A DNA stretch of 64,000 bases from JAWLHU01 sp041690255 (GCA_041690255.1 JAWLHU010000006.1:124001-188000); one strand, 5' to 3'. Shown: positions 42,009-51,863, counted from the first letter of the stretch. Numbers and translations: made by a program. Notes: generated by a model not told the origin, from the letters alone.

Positions 42009-44144
42009 TTGAAACGTCGTGCGGCATTCCTGAGGCTACTGGTCGCAGGGGTTATGCTGATCATGGCCGGCCGGCTGGCCTGGGTTCAGGTGGTCCGGGC
42101 CGAGGAGATCGTGGCCCGGGAGGAGCAGTACCGGCTCCAGCGGGAGGCGCTGGTCCCGCTGAGGGGCGCCCTGCGGGATCGGAACGGCCGCCCTCTGGCC
42201 GTCTCGCTGCCAACCCGCAACCTCGTCGCATCGCCCAAGGATATGGAGGCGAAGAACTTTAAGCGGGTGGCGGAGGCGCTCGCCCCGCTGCTGGGGCAGT
42301 CCGCCGCCGAGATCGAGCAGAAGCTTGCGGAGCGGCCCGACTCCCGCTTCGCCCCCCTCGCGAAGGGGTTGGACCTGAAGACAGCCGAGCAGATCCAGCA
42401 GTTGAACCTACCGGGTCTCACGCTCCTCGCCTCCTCGGATCGGAAGTACCCGCAGGGGTCGACCGCCAACCAACTGATCGGCTACCTCGACTACGAGGGG
42501 GCCGGCGCCTACGGCCTGGAGGCTTACTACGAGAAGGAGCTGAAGGGGCAGGAGGGCTTCGTCCGCGCCGAGATGACCTACGACCAGGTGCCGATCGAGG
42601 AGACGGTCAAGAGCCGGGTCGATTCAAAACCCGGTCTGGATCTGACGCTGACGATCGACGCACAGCTTCACCAGACCTTCGAGGCGGCCCTGGCACGGGT
42701 GGTCAAGGAGCAGGAGGCCAAGCGCGGCCTGGCGATCGCCATGGACGTGAAGACCGGTGAGATCCTGGCCATGGCCATGGCACCCGGCGCCGATCTCTCC
42801 GACCGGCAGAGTTGGCTCACCCCCGACGGGAAGCTGGATGACGCACGCCTTACCAACTGGGCGATCACCCCGCTGCCGCCCGGCTCGATCTTTAAGACGA
42901 TCACGACTTCGATCGCCTTGGAGGAGCGGGCGATCGACCTGAACACGACGATCATGGACTCGGGCTCACTGGTGATCGACGGCTGGAAGATTACCAACTG
43001 GGACCAGATCATCCCCTTGGAGCCCAAGGCCATGACGATCGCCGAACTCCTGCAGAACTCCAGCAATATTGGCCTCATGCAGGTCGGCCAGCGGATCGAC
43101 CGGAATGCCTTTGTCAATTACCTCCGCAGCTTCGGCTTCATGGAGACCACCGGCCTCGACTTCCCCGGGGAGTATCCGGCCAACGGTCTGAGCGGGTTCG
43201 ACGAGAAGCTGGACATCGACTGGGCCAACATGTATATCGGCCAGCACCTCGAGGTAACCCCCATCCAGATGGTGACCGCCGTGGCGGCCATCGCCAACGA
43301 CGGCTGGCTTGTCAAGCCCCACCTCGTCCGGGAGATGCGCACGCCGGAGGGCGATGTGGTATGGAAGGCGCCCACCGGCTCGCTCCGCCAACCGATCAGC
43401 ACCCAGACCGCCAAAGAGGTCCAGGAGTTAATGGTCAGCGTCGTGGAGGAGGGGACCGGCAGTGCTGCCAGGGTCTCGGGCTACACGGTCGGCGGCAAGA
43501 CCGGCACCGCCCAGAAGATCACGGGCGGGAAGGAGCGCGGTCTGGTCGCGGACTTCGTCGGCTTCGCCCCGGCAGAGGACCCGCGGGTCGCCCTCATGAT
43601 CCTGATCGATGAGCCCAAGCCACCCGGCTATGGCGGTCAGATCGCCGCCCCGCTATTCAGCGAGCTAATGCCCCACGTCCTCCGCACCATGGGGATCGCC
43701 CCGGCGAGCGAGGAGCAGGCTGTGACCACCCAGCCCGCGGAGTCCGCCGTGCCGGTGGCCGAGCAGGTGAAGGTACCGGACCTGCGGTACATCCCCCTCG
43801 CCTGGGCGGAGCAGAAGCTGAAGGATGCCGGCCTGGCGCTCAAGCCGGCGGGGGAGGGGCCCGTGGTCATAGCCCAGTCACCGATCCCCGGCGCTGTGCT
43901 CAAGGTGGGCAGCGAGGTGGAACTGACGATGGGCGCCCAGCCGGCGGACAAGCGCCAGGTCCCGGACTTCCGCGGCCTCACCCTCGGCGAGGCCACTCGG
44001 TTGGCCGGAGAACTGGACATGACCCTGAAGCAGGCGGGCGGTTCGGGCTTTGTGGTCGAGCAGGAGCCGCTTCCGGGTGGCACCCTTGGGGCGGGTGACG
44101 CCATCTCTGTCCGTCTTTCGCCAACCCGTGACAGTTCACCCTGA
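42009..44144 (+). CDS. Penicillin-binding transpeptidase with two PASTA domains
   Basis: 711 residues, a class B penicillin-binding protein that crosslinks peptidoglycan outside the membrane. A single N-terminal membrane anchor (residues ~5-25, LRLLVAGVMLIMAGRLAWVQ) is followed by the dimerisation domain (RDRNGRPLAVSLPTRNLVAS). The catalytic triad motifs are S293-I-F-K296, SSN in LQNSSNIGLMQ and KTG in GGKTGTAQ. Two PASTA domains end the protein (VPDLRYIPLAWAEQKLKDAG, then VPDFRGLTLGEATRLAGE). The layout is that of SpoVD/PBP2x. TTG at 42009 is used for its ribosome site AGGGGGTGG. No mra or fts genes are near. Confidence 0.92.
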   Translation: MKRRAAFLRLLVAGVMLIMAGRLAWVQVVRAEEIVAREEQYRLQREALVPLRGALRDRNGRPLAVSLPTRNLVASPKDMEAKNFKRVAEALAPLLGQSAAEIEQKLAERPDSRFAPLAKGLDLKTAEQIQQLNLPGLTLLASSDRKYPQGSTANQLIGYLDYEGAGAYGLEAYYEKELKGQEGFVRAEMTYDQVPIEETVKSRVDSKPGLDLTLTIDAQLHQTFEAALARVVKEQEAKRGLAIAMDVKTGEILAMAMAPGADLSDRQSWLTPDGKLDDARLTNWAITPLPPGSIFKTITTSIALEERAIDLNTTIMDSGSLVIDGWKITNWDQIIPLEPKAMTIAELLQNSSNIGLMQVGQRIDRNAFVNYLRSFGFMETTGLDFPGEYPANGLSGFDEKLDIDWANMYIGQHLEVTPIQMVTAVAAIANDGWLVKPHLVREMRTPEGDVVWKAPTGSLRQPISTQTAKEVQELMVSVVEEGTGSAARVSGYTVGGKTGTAQKITGGKERGLVADFVGFAPAEDPRVALMILIDEPKPPGYGGQIAAPLFSELMPHVLRTMGIAPASEEQAVTTQPAESAVPVAEQVKVPDLRYIPLAWAEQKLKDAGLALKPAGEGPVVIAQSPIPGAVLKVGSEVELTMGAQPADKRQVPDFRGLTLGEATRLAGELDMTLKQAGGSGFVVEQEPLPGGTLGAGDAISVRLSPTRDSSP

Positions 44145-44160
44145 CGGGGGTGTCCGAAAC

Positions 44161-44190
44161 TTGACACCTAAACTCCCGGTGCTATACAAT
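44161..44190 (+). promoter_or_regulatory. Promoter of the Rrf2-IscS-MnmA operon
   Basis: TTGACA (44161-44166), 16-18 base spacer, TATACA/TACAAT (44183-44190). Confidence 0.75.
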
Positions 44191-44192
44191 TA

Positions 44193-44209
44193 CCGATGGA
44201 TTTAGTCGG
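44193..44209. promoter_or_regulatory. IscR-type operator
   Basis: CCGATGGATTTAGTCGG fits the 17-bp IscR type 1 layout CCGACT-N5-AGTCGG: the right half is exact and the left half matches four of six bases. It starts three bases after the -10 box, where a bound Rrf2 protein would block RNA polymerase. Confidence 0.6.
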
Positions 44210-44227
44210 AATTTAGGGGGAAGCGCT

Positions 44228-44668
44228 GTGAAGTTGTCGACCAAGGGGAAGTATGGGGTCAAGGCGCTCTTTGAGCTGGCCATGCACGAGGGGGCAGGGC
44301 CCTTGTCCCTGAAGGCGATCGCGGATCGCCAGGGGCTGTCGGAGCACTATCTCGAGCAGTTGGCGGCCCCCCTGCGGAAGGCCGGGCTGATCACGAGTAT
44401 TCGCGGGGCGCAAGGGGGATACGTGCTCTCGCGGGCGGCTTCGCAGATCACCGTGGGAGATGTGATCCGTGTCCTGGAGGGCCCGATCGGCTACACCGAC
44501 TGCTCGGCCGACGGCGAGCCCGACCCGTCCTGTGCGTCCAACTGTCCTGTGCACGGTGTCTGGGAGAAGGTCACAGCGCAGATCGTCTCGGTCATTGACA
44601 ACATCTCGTTGCAGGACCTTGCCGACCAGGCCCGTGCGGAGCAGCAGAACCTGATGTACCATATCTAA
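44228..44668 (+). CDS. Rrf2 family regulator (IscR/CymR-like)
   Basis: 146 residues. The N-terminal winged helix is typical of the family: MKLSTKGKYGVKALFELAMH, LSLKAIADRQGLSEHYLEQL, LRKAGLITSIRGAQGGYVLS. Three cysteines in CSADGEPDPSC and ASNCPVHG occupy the position of the [2Fe-2S] ligands of IscR, so an Fe-S sensing regulator is plausible; CymR-type Firmicute proteins lack them. GTG at 44228 follows the AGGGGGA site. It probably represses its own promoter at 44161-44190 through the operator at 44193. The cysteine desulfurase gene follows after 30 bases. Confidence 0.93.
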   Translation: MKLSTKGKYGVKALFELAMHEGAGPLSLKAIADRQGLSEHYLEQLAAPLRKAGLITSIRGAQGGYVLSRAASQITVGDVIRVLEGPIGYTDCSADGEPDPSCASNCPVHGVWEKVTAQIVSVIDNISLQDLADQARAEQQNLMYHI

Positions 44669-44698
44669 GCTCGATCGCTCACGAGGATGTGATCCCCT

Positions 44699-45877
44699 TT
44701 GCGCAAGGTTTACTGTGACCATGCGGCGACCACCCGGTGCCACCCGGAGGTCGCCAACCTTGTCTATGAGTACCTGGTGAACGACTATGGCAATCCCTCC
44801 TCGGTGCACGCCATTGGCCGGAAGGCCCGCAAGGGCGTGGAAGAGGCGCGTCAGCAGGTGGCCGACCTGATCAAGGCGCGCCCTCAGGAGATCTTCTTTA
44901 CCAGCGGCGGCACGGAGGCGGACAACTGGGCCCTGCGCGGGAGCCTCACGGCCAACCGGGCGAAGGGGAACCACCTGATCCTGACGCCCTATGAGCACCA
45001 CGCCGTGCTGGACATGGCGGAGCAGTTGGCCCGCGAGGGGTATGAGGTCACCCTGCTCGACCTGGAGCCGGAGACCGGCTTTGTGACCAAGGAGGCGCTC
45101 CTTCGGGCCATGCGGCCCGAGACGGTCCTGATCTCGGTCATGATGGTCAACAACGAGATCGGCACGATCCAGGACATCGCCGGCCTCTGTGCTGCCGCGA
45201 AGGAGAAGGACCCGAAGGTGGTCTTCCATACCGATGCGGTCCAGGCGGCCGGCTATATTCCGCTGAATGTGAAGGAGATGGGCGTCGACCTGATGACCGT
45301 CTCCAGCCACAAGATCTACGGTCCCAAGGGGATCGGCGCCCTCTACGTGAAGAAGGGCTTCCGCTTCGGTTCGGTCCAGGTGGGCGGTGGGCAGGAGCGG
45401 AAAATGCGGGCCGGCACCGAGAATGTGCCCGGAATCATCGGCTTCGGCAAGGCGGCGGAGATGGCCGCGTCAGAGCTTGAGCGCCGGGTCGAGCACGCCA
45501 GGGCCATGCGGGACCGGTTCCTGCAAGGCGTCCTCGCACTGCCGGGCGTCAAGCTGAACGGGATCGATCCCACGCTCCATCCGACCATGCGCCACCCGGG
45601 CAACGCCAATGTCTCGGTGGAGCGGATCGAGGGCGAGGCGATGCTGCTCCGGCTTGATATGGCCGGCATTGCGGCCTCATCTGGCTCGGCCTGCACCTCC
45701 GGCTCACTGGAACCATCGCACGTGCTCATGGCGGTCGGCTGCTCCCGGGAGACGGCCCAGTCATCGCTGCGCTTCTCTTTCGGGGAGGAGAACACGGTGG
45801 AGGATGTGGACTACGTGATCGCCGAGTTCCGGAAATCGGTGGAGTTCCTGCGCAAGCTGGCTCCCCAGGGGCGATAG
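44699..45877 (+). CDS. iscS: Cysteine desulfurase (IscS/NifS type)
   Basis: 392 residues, PLP-dependent enzyme that takes sulfur from L-cysteine as a persulfide. DHAATTRCHPEV at the start, GTEADNWALRG, and the PLP lysine in SSHKIYGPKG are conserved. The loop with the active Cys is SSGSACTSGSLEPSHVL. TTG at 44699 is preceded by GAGGATG. It sits between an Rrf2 regulator and mnmA, the standard Firmicute operon, so its sulfur is likely used for 2-thiouridine in tRNA and for Fe-S clusters. No iscU gene follows. Confidence 0.95.
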   Translation: MRKVYCDHAATTRCHPEVANLVYEYLVNDYGNPSSVHAIGRKARKGVEEARQQVADLIKARPQEIFFTSGGTEADNWALRGSLTANRAKGNHLILTPYEHHAVLDMAEQLAREGYEVTLLDLEPETGFVTKEALLRAMRPETVLISVMMVNNEIGTIQDIAGLCAAAKEKDPKVVFHTDAVQAAGYIPLNVKEMGVDLMTVSSHKIYGPKGIGALYVKKGFRFGSVQVGGGQERKMRAGTENVPGIIGFGKAAEMAASELERRVEHARAMRDRFLQGVLALPGVKLNGIDPTLHPTMRHPGNANVSVERIEGEAMLLRLDMAGIAASSGSACTSGSLEPSHVLMAVGCSRETAQSSLRFSFGEENTVEDVDYVIAEFRKSVEFLRKLAPQGR

Positions 45878-45896
45878 GGTATCCTAGGATTGGTGA

Positions 45897-47000
45897 GTGA
45901 AAATGACCAAGCGAGTCCTGATGGCCATGTCCGGTGGGGTAGACTCCTCGGTGGCGACCGCCCTGCTGGTGGAGCAGGGGTACGAAGTGATCGGCGTCAC
46001 CATGAACACCTGGACCGACGATATTCCAGAAGAGATCCAGATGAACCAGCACTCCGGCTGCTGCTCCATTGGCGCGGTGGAGGATGCCCGGTCGGTCGCC
46101 AACCGGCTGGGGATTCCGTTCTATGTCATGAACTTTCAGGGCCACTTTGCCGGGACGGTGATCGACTACTTCATTGACGAGTACGTGAAGGGGCGGACGC
46201 CCAATCCGTGCATTGCCTGCAACCGGTACGTCAAGTTCTCCGCCTTCCTGGACAAGGCGCGCCAGTTGGAGTGCGACTTCGTCGCGACCGGCCACTACGC
46301 GGTGATCGGGAAGGATGAGCGGTACCCGGGACGCTGGCTGCTTGGCAAGTCTGCTGATCAGCGTAAGGATCAGACCTACGTGCTCCAGAACCTGACGCAG
46401 GACGCGCTGGCGCACACCCTCTTCCCAATCGGGGCGATGGAGAAGCCGGAGGTCCGGCGGCTGGCTGCCAAGTATGGCTTTGTCACGGCCGAGAAGCCGG
46501 ACTCCCAGGAGATCTGCTTCGTCTACGACAACGACTACGGCCGATTCCTGCAGGAGCGGGTACCCGAGGCGATCGTGCCTGGCCCGATCCTGAACACCCG
46601 GGGCGAGGTAATCGGGGAGCACAAGGGGCTGCCGCTCTATACGGTGGGGCAGCGCAAGGGGCTCGGGTTGACCACAACCAGACCGGTCTACGTGACCGCC
46701 TTGGATCCCGAGCGGAACGCCGTGATCGTGGGTGAGGACCAGGAGACCTACCAGGGTGGGCTGCTCGCCTCGGACATGAACTGGATCGCTCTGGAGGAGC
46801 TGCGGGAACCGGTGCGCTGCACGGCCAAGATCCGGCGGATGGCGGAGGAGGCGGAGTGTACCGTCTACCCCGAGCCGGACGGCGGCGTCCGGGTCCGGTT
46901 CGACCAGCCACAGCGGGCGATTACGCCGGGGCAAGCCGTCGTCTTCTACCAGGGCGAGTGGGTCCTGGGCGGCGGGACGATTGACAAGGCGATTGACTGA
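45897..47000 (+). CDS. mnmA: tRNA-uridine 2-sulfurtransferase
   Basis: 367 residues. It places sulfur on U34 of tRNA-Lys, -Glu and -Gln. SGGVDSSVA is the ATP-binding P-loop motif; the catalytic cysteines are in NPCIACN and SQEICFV, and the C-terminal beta-barrel has GQRKGLG and RFDQPQRAITPGQAVVF. In a typical MnmA the first motif is followed by the loop that reads C-C-S in this protein (SGCCSIGAVEDAR). GTG 45897 and ATG 45903 are both in frame; the ribosome site is weak, suggesting coupling with iscS, 19 bases upstream. A very strong hairpin ends the operon. Confidence 0.95.
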   Translation: MKMTKRVLMAMSGGVDSSVATALLVEQGYEVIGVTMNTWTDDIPEEIQMNQHSGCCSIGAVEDARSVANRLGIPFYVMNFQGHFAGTVIDYFIDEYVKGRTPNPCIACNRYVKFSAFLDKARQLECDFVATGHYAVIGKDERYPGRWLLGKSADQRKDQTYVLQNLTQDALAHTLFPIGAMEKPEVRRLAAKYGFVTAEKPDSQEICFVYDNDYGRFLQERVPEAIVPGPILNTRGEVIGEHKGLPLYTVGQRKGLGLTTTRPVYVTALDPERNAVIVGEDQETYQGGLLASDMNWIALEELREPVRCTAKIRRMAEEAECTVYPEPDGGVRVRFDQPQRAITPGQAVVFYQGEWVLGGGTIDKAID

Positions 47001-47022
47001 GCCGTCTGCCTTGCGCATGTGA

Positions 47023-47067
47023 AAGGGGCTGCCCCTGGCAGGTCGATCTGCCTGGGGACAGCCCCTT
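47023..47067 (+). terminator. Strong terminator of the Rrf2-IscS-MnmA operon
   Basis: AAGGGGCTG-CCCCTGGCAG pairs with CTGCC-TGGGG-CAGCCCCTT around a small loop. There is no proper T-run, but the stem is among the strongest in the window. Confidence 0.75.
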
Positions 47068-47077
47068 CGCTATGGTG

Positions 47078-48103
47078 TTACGGTTGGGCCGGATTGGAGT
47101 CGGGCGTTGCCTCTGGCATGGACACGGCCAGGGTCGGCTTCCCCTGGAGATCCAGTTGAACCTGGGCCTGAAGAAGGCGGACGAAGCTCTGTAGAGTCGG
47201 GTCACTGGTCTCGCTCATGATGGCGAGCGCTTCCGGCGTGATCGGTACGCCATCCACGGTGACCGGGCCGCTGGGGCTGAAGACGACGGCGACGCCATCC
47301 TTCTGGAGCGTGACCAGGCCTGTCTCTACGTTGAACCGCAGAGAGACCTCAAAGGCAGCATGGATCTGGTCGGGGGTGATGATTGTGGTCCCGGTGGGGG
47401 AGACCTCAAACCCGTCTCCGTAGAGGGTGGCCTTCACGAAACGCTTGCCGAGGTGGCTGTATAGGTCCTCCAGACTCTCGGCCGCCCGTGGGGTCAGTCC
47501 GGGGCTGTTGCTCTCAAAGGCCGACTCCATCTGGTCGAGTGCTGCTTCGGACAGGACCTCGCTGGCCTTCTCGGTCAGCTCTGCAGCCTTCTCCTCGGCC
47601 TTGACCAGAATGGCAGCCGCCTTCTCGGGGTCCTCCTCGAGGGCGGCCTCTGTGGCGGCCTCATCGAGGATGCGCTGGGCCTCGGCGATCAGGTCGCTCG
47701 CCTTCTGGGCGGAGTCGTCGTCGATGGAGTCCTCGTCGGAGTCCTCGTCGGAGTCCTCGTCGAAGTCATCGTCGGAGTCCTCGTCGGAGTCATCGTCGGA
47801 GTCATCGTCGGAGTCATCGTCGGAGTCATCGTCGGAGTCATCGTCGGAGTCATCGTCGGAGTCATCGTCGAAGTCATCGTCGGAGTCATCGTCGAAGTCA
47901 TCGTCGGAGTCATCGTCGGAGTCATCGTCGGAGTCATCGTCGGAGTCATCGTCGGAGTCATCGTCGATGGAGTCATCGTCGGAGTCGTCGGCTACTTGGG
48001 CGGACTCCCCGCTCTCCTCCGCCGCTATTGCCGTGCGCACCGGTCCGAAGACGATGGCGAATGCCAGGACAAGGGTCAGGAGCCCGGTCAGGAATCGGTT
48101 CAT
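47078..48103 (-). CDS. Secreted Asp/Ser-repeat protein with DUF5667-like region
   Basis: 341 residues. A signal peptide spans residues 1-27 (MNRFLTGLLTLVLAFAIVFG, then ...AIAA). Residues ~38-130 are an almost pure run of DDSD units with a net charge near -70, encoded by a 12-bp DNA repeat. A helical Ala/Glu-rich stretch follows (AEAQRILDEAATEAALEEDP, VLSEAALDQMESAFESN), as in DUF5667-type proteins, then a beta-rich C-terminal ~120 residues. The acidic run may bind Ca2+ or spread the chain through the cell wall. ATG at 48103 follows GGGAGGGG, the site hidden by the riboswitch platform. It is downstream of rsgI on the same strand. Confidence 0.8.
   Translation of the reverse strand: MNRFLTGLLTLVLAFAIVFGPVRTAIAAEESGESAQVADDSDDDSIDDDSDDDSDDDSDDDSDDDSDDDFDDDSDDDFDDDSDDDSDDDSDDDSDDDSDDDSDDDSDEDSDDDFDEDSDEDSDEDSIDDDSAQKASDLIAEAQRILDEAATEAALEEDPEKAAAILVKAEEKAAELTEKASEVLSEAALDQMESAFESNSPGLTPRAAESLEDLYSHLGKRFVKATLYGDGFEVSPTGTTIITPDQIHAAFEVSLRFNVETGLVTLQKDGVAVVFSPSGPVTVDGVPITPEALAIMSETSDPTLQSFVRLLQAQVQLDLQGKPTLAVSMPEATPDSNPAQP
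47711..47990. repeat. 12-bp tandem repeat inside the acidic-repeat gene
   Basis: About 22 tandem units of GTCGGAGTCATC (plus strand), with variants such as GTCGAAGTCATC and GTCGGAGTCCTC. On the coding strand the unit gives Asp-Asp-Ser-Asp. The array is in frame and keeps the reading frame whatever its copy number, so its length could vary between strains by slipped replication. Confidence 0.9.
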
Positions 48104-48107
48104 GTGT

Positions 48108-48161
48108 ACCCCTCCCATCTTTATGGAGACGAGCCATCGGAGGTGCATGCCTGGGAGGGGG
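48108..48161 (-). promoter_or_regulatory. Expression platform that hides the ribosome site
   Basis: On the transcript ACCCCCTCCCA (48162-48152) can pair with TGGGAGGGGT (48117-48108), which contains the ribosome site GGGAGGGG of the acidic-repeat gene. This gives a switch at the level of translation. The partner arm follows the 3' side of the riboswitch P1 stem directly. Confidence 0.65.
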
Positions 48162-48164
48162 TGC

Positions 48165-48267
48165 CCATCTCCAGCAGCCAGGCTGTCCTAGTCGCAGTGG
48201 CAACCTTAGACCCTGTGGCTTTGCGTCCCGGGCTTTCGCCCGGTTTGCCCTGAGGCGTTACAGATGG
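48165..48267 (-). promoter_or_regulatory. Cyclic di-GMP-I (GEMM-I) riboswitch
   Basis: The aptamer lies in the 220-base gap between rsgI and the acidic-repeat gene, on the strand of both genes. It shows the P1 stem CCATCT/AGATGG (48267-48262 with 48170-48165), the conserved CAGGGCAAACC (48252-48242), a P2 hairpin GGGC-GAAA-GCCC with the GAAA tetraloop, then GGGACGCAAAGCC (48229-48217) and the P3 part with CTAAGG...CTAGGACAGCC that holds the tetraloop receptor. These are the conserved parts of the GEMM-I class. It should respond to c-di-GMP and control the gene at 47078-48103. Confidence 0.92.
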
Positions 48268-48324
48268 TTTCGTCTCTTGTCCTATTCTCCGTAGGAGGGG
48301 GACACGTTTCGGGAGGTACCCGCG

Positions 48325-49673
<1,349 letters not shown>

Positions 49674-49674
<1 letters not shown>

Positions 49675-50447
49675 TAGTCATCCCCTCCTTCCGCTATGAG
49701 TCCGGCAAAGCCGCGTAGATAGGTCAGTTCTTCGTGAAGGGAGAGAATCGCCAGGGCGATAATATACCGGCGCCCGGTCTCCAACACCTTCCGGCTCACC
49801 CCGGCCAGCCGCTCCAGTTCCACCAGCGGGAGCTGGCGGTTCCGCTCCAGATGCGCCACCAGATGAGGCTGGCTCAACAGGGTGCGGGCCACCTGGCGCA
49901 GCCGGTCGCGCGTGTCGCGGTGCTTTGGTGCTGCCTCCTTGATATCTTTCAGGGAGAGCCCGTAGCCCTGGAGCAACCGGTTGTACTCCGCGATCTCATC
50001 GAGGTGGGCCTGAGCCTCCACCGAACGGGCGTGGGCAGCCAGGCTTGGGGTGACCTCCAGGGCGACGGCGGTGGTATCGGAGGCGGCATCCAGGGAGAGG
50101 TGGCGGTGCCGCCCCTCCCGTCGGAAGTGGTCGACCAGCCGGTTGGAAATCACCCGCCTGGCGTGTCCGTAGAAGCCTCGACCCAGCGCCGGGTTGAAGC
50201 TGTCGATCGCCTCGTTCAGCGCCAGCAGGGCGACCGACAGTTCATCGTCGTTCCGCCAGTCCAGCCAGCGGCGACTGACCGCTGAAGCGGTGCGCAGGAC
50301 GAACCCGGTGGAACGCGTAATGATCTCGTCCCGGGCGGCCTGGTCGCCGCCTCTGGCGCGTACGAGGAGGGATTCAAGGGACTCCAAGCGGGTTTCACCC
50401 CCTCCGCCTGATTCTGTCTCCCTCCAACTTCTCACTTTCTTCCGCAA
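49674..50447 (-). CDS. sigI: RNA polymerase sigma factor SigI
   Basis: 257 residues. It has a sigma-70 region 2 (DEIITRSTGFVLRTASAVSR, ELSVALLALNEAIDSFNPAL, GRGFYGHARRVISNRLVDHF) and a SigI-type C-terminal domain instead of region 4 (LPLVELERLAGVSRKVLETG). The phrase FNPALGRGFYGHARRVI and the rsgI gene directly behind it identify it as SigI, which reads heat or cell-surface signals. TTG at 50447 is the assumed start; it has GGGGAAGGG upstream, though a GTG at 50435 is possible. A DUF4097 gene lies further upstream on the same strand with a terminator between. Confidence 0.93.
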
Positions 50448-50493
50448 AGCCCTTCCCCGATTCGGGGGGTGATACGAACAATAGGAAATAATC

Positions 50494-50533
50494 AGGCCCC
50501 CGCCGATGCGGATGCATCGACGGGGGCCTTTGT
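50494..50533 (-). terminator. Terminator of the DUF4097 gene
   Basis: AAAGGCCCCCGTCGATGC pairs with GCATCGGCGGGGGCCT around a short loop; T-rich after it. It separates the DUF4097 gene from sigI. Confidence 0.85.
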
Positions 50534-50538
50534 CAAGA

Positions 50539-51699
50539 TTAGTGGGTGGTCAGGCTGATCGAGCCGCTGGTGGTGCGAATGGTGACTCGGTGGGCGCCAT
50601 CGCCCTGAGAGCCGGTGCCGCTGCCCCGCCCCTCGCCCAGGGTCAGCCAGGACGGGCCGGAGACCGTGCCGGACGAGGATCGGGCATCCACCGTCATGCC
50701 GGCAGAGGCGGGAAGAACCAGCCGGATCGAGCCACTGACGGCGCCCAGATCGTAGGGGCCGCCCATCTGGTCGGACTCGACCGTCACCGAGCCGGAACTG
50801 GACTGGGCCGAGACCTGGCCGGTCACCCCGACCACGTTGATCGAGCCGCTGGAGCTGCTCGCATCCAGGCGGCCGTCTACCTGCTCCAGACGGATGGAGC
50901 CGCTGCTGCTGACCACCCTGGCATCGCCGGTAATCTGGTAGGCGTGAATCGAGCCGGAGCTGCTCTGCAGGTCTACGGCGCCGGCCACCCGCTCCAGCCG
51001 GATCGAGCCGGAGCTCGACTTGACCGCGACCGGGGCCGCCATATCACGCACCTGCACACTGCCCGAGATGCTCTCGACCGTCAGATCGACATGGCTGGGG
51101 AGGGTGACCCTGATCAGCAGGCTCTGCAGGCTGATTCCGCTGGGGACCCGCAGGACGGCCATCGTGGTGGCGCCCGCGGTGACGTCCAGCTTCACCAGGC
51201 GAGCGTTCTGCTCAGCCTCCTCCTGATCCCGGCCGTGCGCCCGCACCTCCAGATCCATCCGGAGTGCATCCCCCGGCTCGACCTGCACCGAGGCGGAACC
51301 GGAGTCCAGTACGAACTGCTCCAGCCCGTCGACCACCGGGGTCTCGGTGGAGGCGATCGTGGGTGAGACGACCTGAGAGAAGAAGCCCGGCACCGTGGGG
51401 CTGACAAAGCTGAAGTCCCAGGACCGGAAGGTGCGGAAGGAGTTGTAGGCTGCGCCCACCGTCCCCATGATGATCGCGGCGATGATCAGCAGGGCAATCG
51501 CCCCGCCATCGGTCTGCACGCGCTGCTCCGAGAGGGAGGCGGCCACGACCCATTCGATTCCCAGCATGATCATCACAGCCGGCCAGAGCCGGAAGAACAG
51601 ACCAGCCAGCGCGGTACCCGTGAGATTGTCATAGACCAGCACCGCGCCCGCGGCGATCAGAACCAGTGCCAGGGTGATACGTCCGACTCGAAACTGCAT
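50539..51699 (-). CDS. Membrane protein with DUF4097 beta-strand repeats
   Basis: 386 residues. Residues 1-~90 have two or three hydrophobic helices (ALVLIAAGAVLVYDNL, LWPAVMIMLGIEWVVAAS, AIALLIIAAIIMGTVGAA), similar to LiaF/DUF5668-type N-termini. The rest is a repeated beta structure with SSSGSI motifs about every 20-22 residues (e.g. VAVKSSSGSIRLERVAG, VDLQSSSGSIHAYQITG, ARVVSSSGSIRLEQVDG), the DUF4097 beta-helix. Proteins of this sort are often cell-envelope stress sensors linked to sigma or two-component systems. ATG at 51699 follows AAGGAGGCAA. It lies upstream of sigI with the same orientation; a functional link is only positional. Confidence 0.8.
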   Translation of the reverse strand: MQFRVGRITLALVLIAAGAVLVYDNLTGTALAGLFFRLWPAVMIMLGIEWVVAASLSEQRVQTDGGAIALLIIAAIIMGTVGAAYNSFRTFRSWDFSFVSPTVPGFFSQVVSPTIASTETPVVDGLEQFVLDSGSASVQVEPGDALRMDLEVRAHGRDQEEAEQNARLVKLDVTAGATTMAVLRVPSGISLQSLLIRVTLPSHVDLTVESISGSVQVRDMAAPVAVKSSSGSIRLERVAGAVDLQSSSGSIHAYQITGDARVVSSSGSIRLEQVDGRLDASSSSGSINVVGVTGQVSAQSSSGSVTVESDQMGGPYDLGAVSGSIRLVLPASAGMTVDARSSSGTVSGPSWLTLGEGRGSGTGSQGDGAHRVTIRTTSGSISLTTH

Positions 51700-51863
51700 A
51701 TGATTGCCTCCTTGCGGATCCCTTCATCCACGTTGGACGATGGCGGATCGGACAACCCTTCAGCGTGCCGCCAAAAAAGCGGAGGTTTGATGATGGTACG
51801 AACGGGGAAGACTCCCATTGAACCAGTGGATCCAGAAGACGCGAGTGAGGGAACGATGAAACC

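Noticed and set aside
47711..47990. Possible CRISPR-like array from the regular 12-bp repeats
   Set aside because: No spacers are present; it is a protein-coding tandem repeat.
47427..48191. Plus-strand frame coding a Ser/Glu repeat protein
   Set aside because: The repeat looks like a surface protein, but it is the complement of the DDSD array; the minus-strand frame has a signal peptide, a ribosome site and a riboswitch.
50448..50493. CCCCCC followed by CGAA upstream of sigI, similar to SigI promoter boxes
   Set aside because: The two boxes are adjacent instead of being separated by the normal spacer, so a SigI promoter is not supported.
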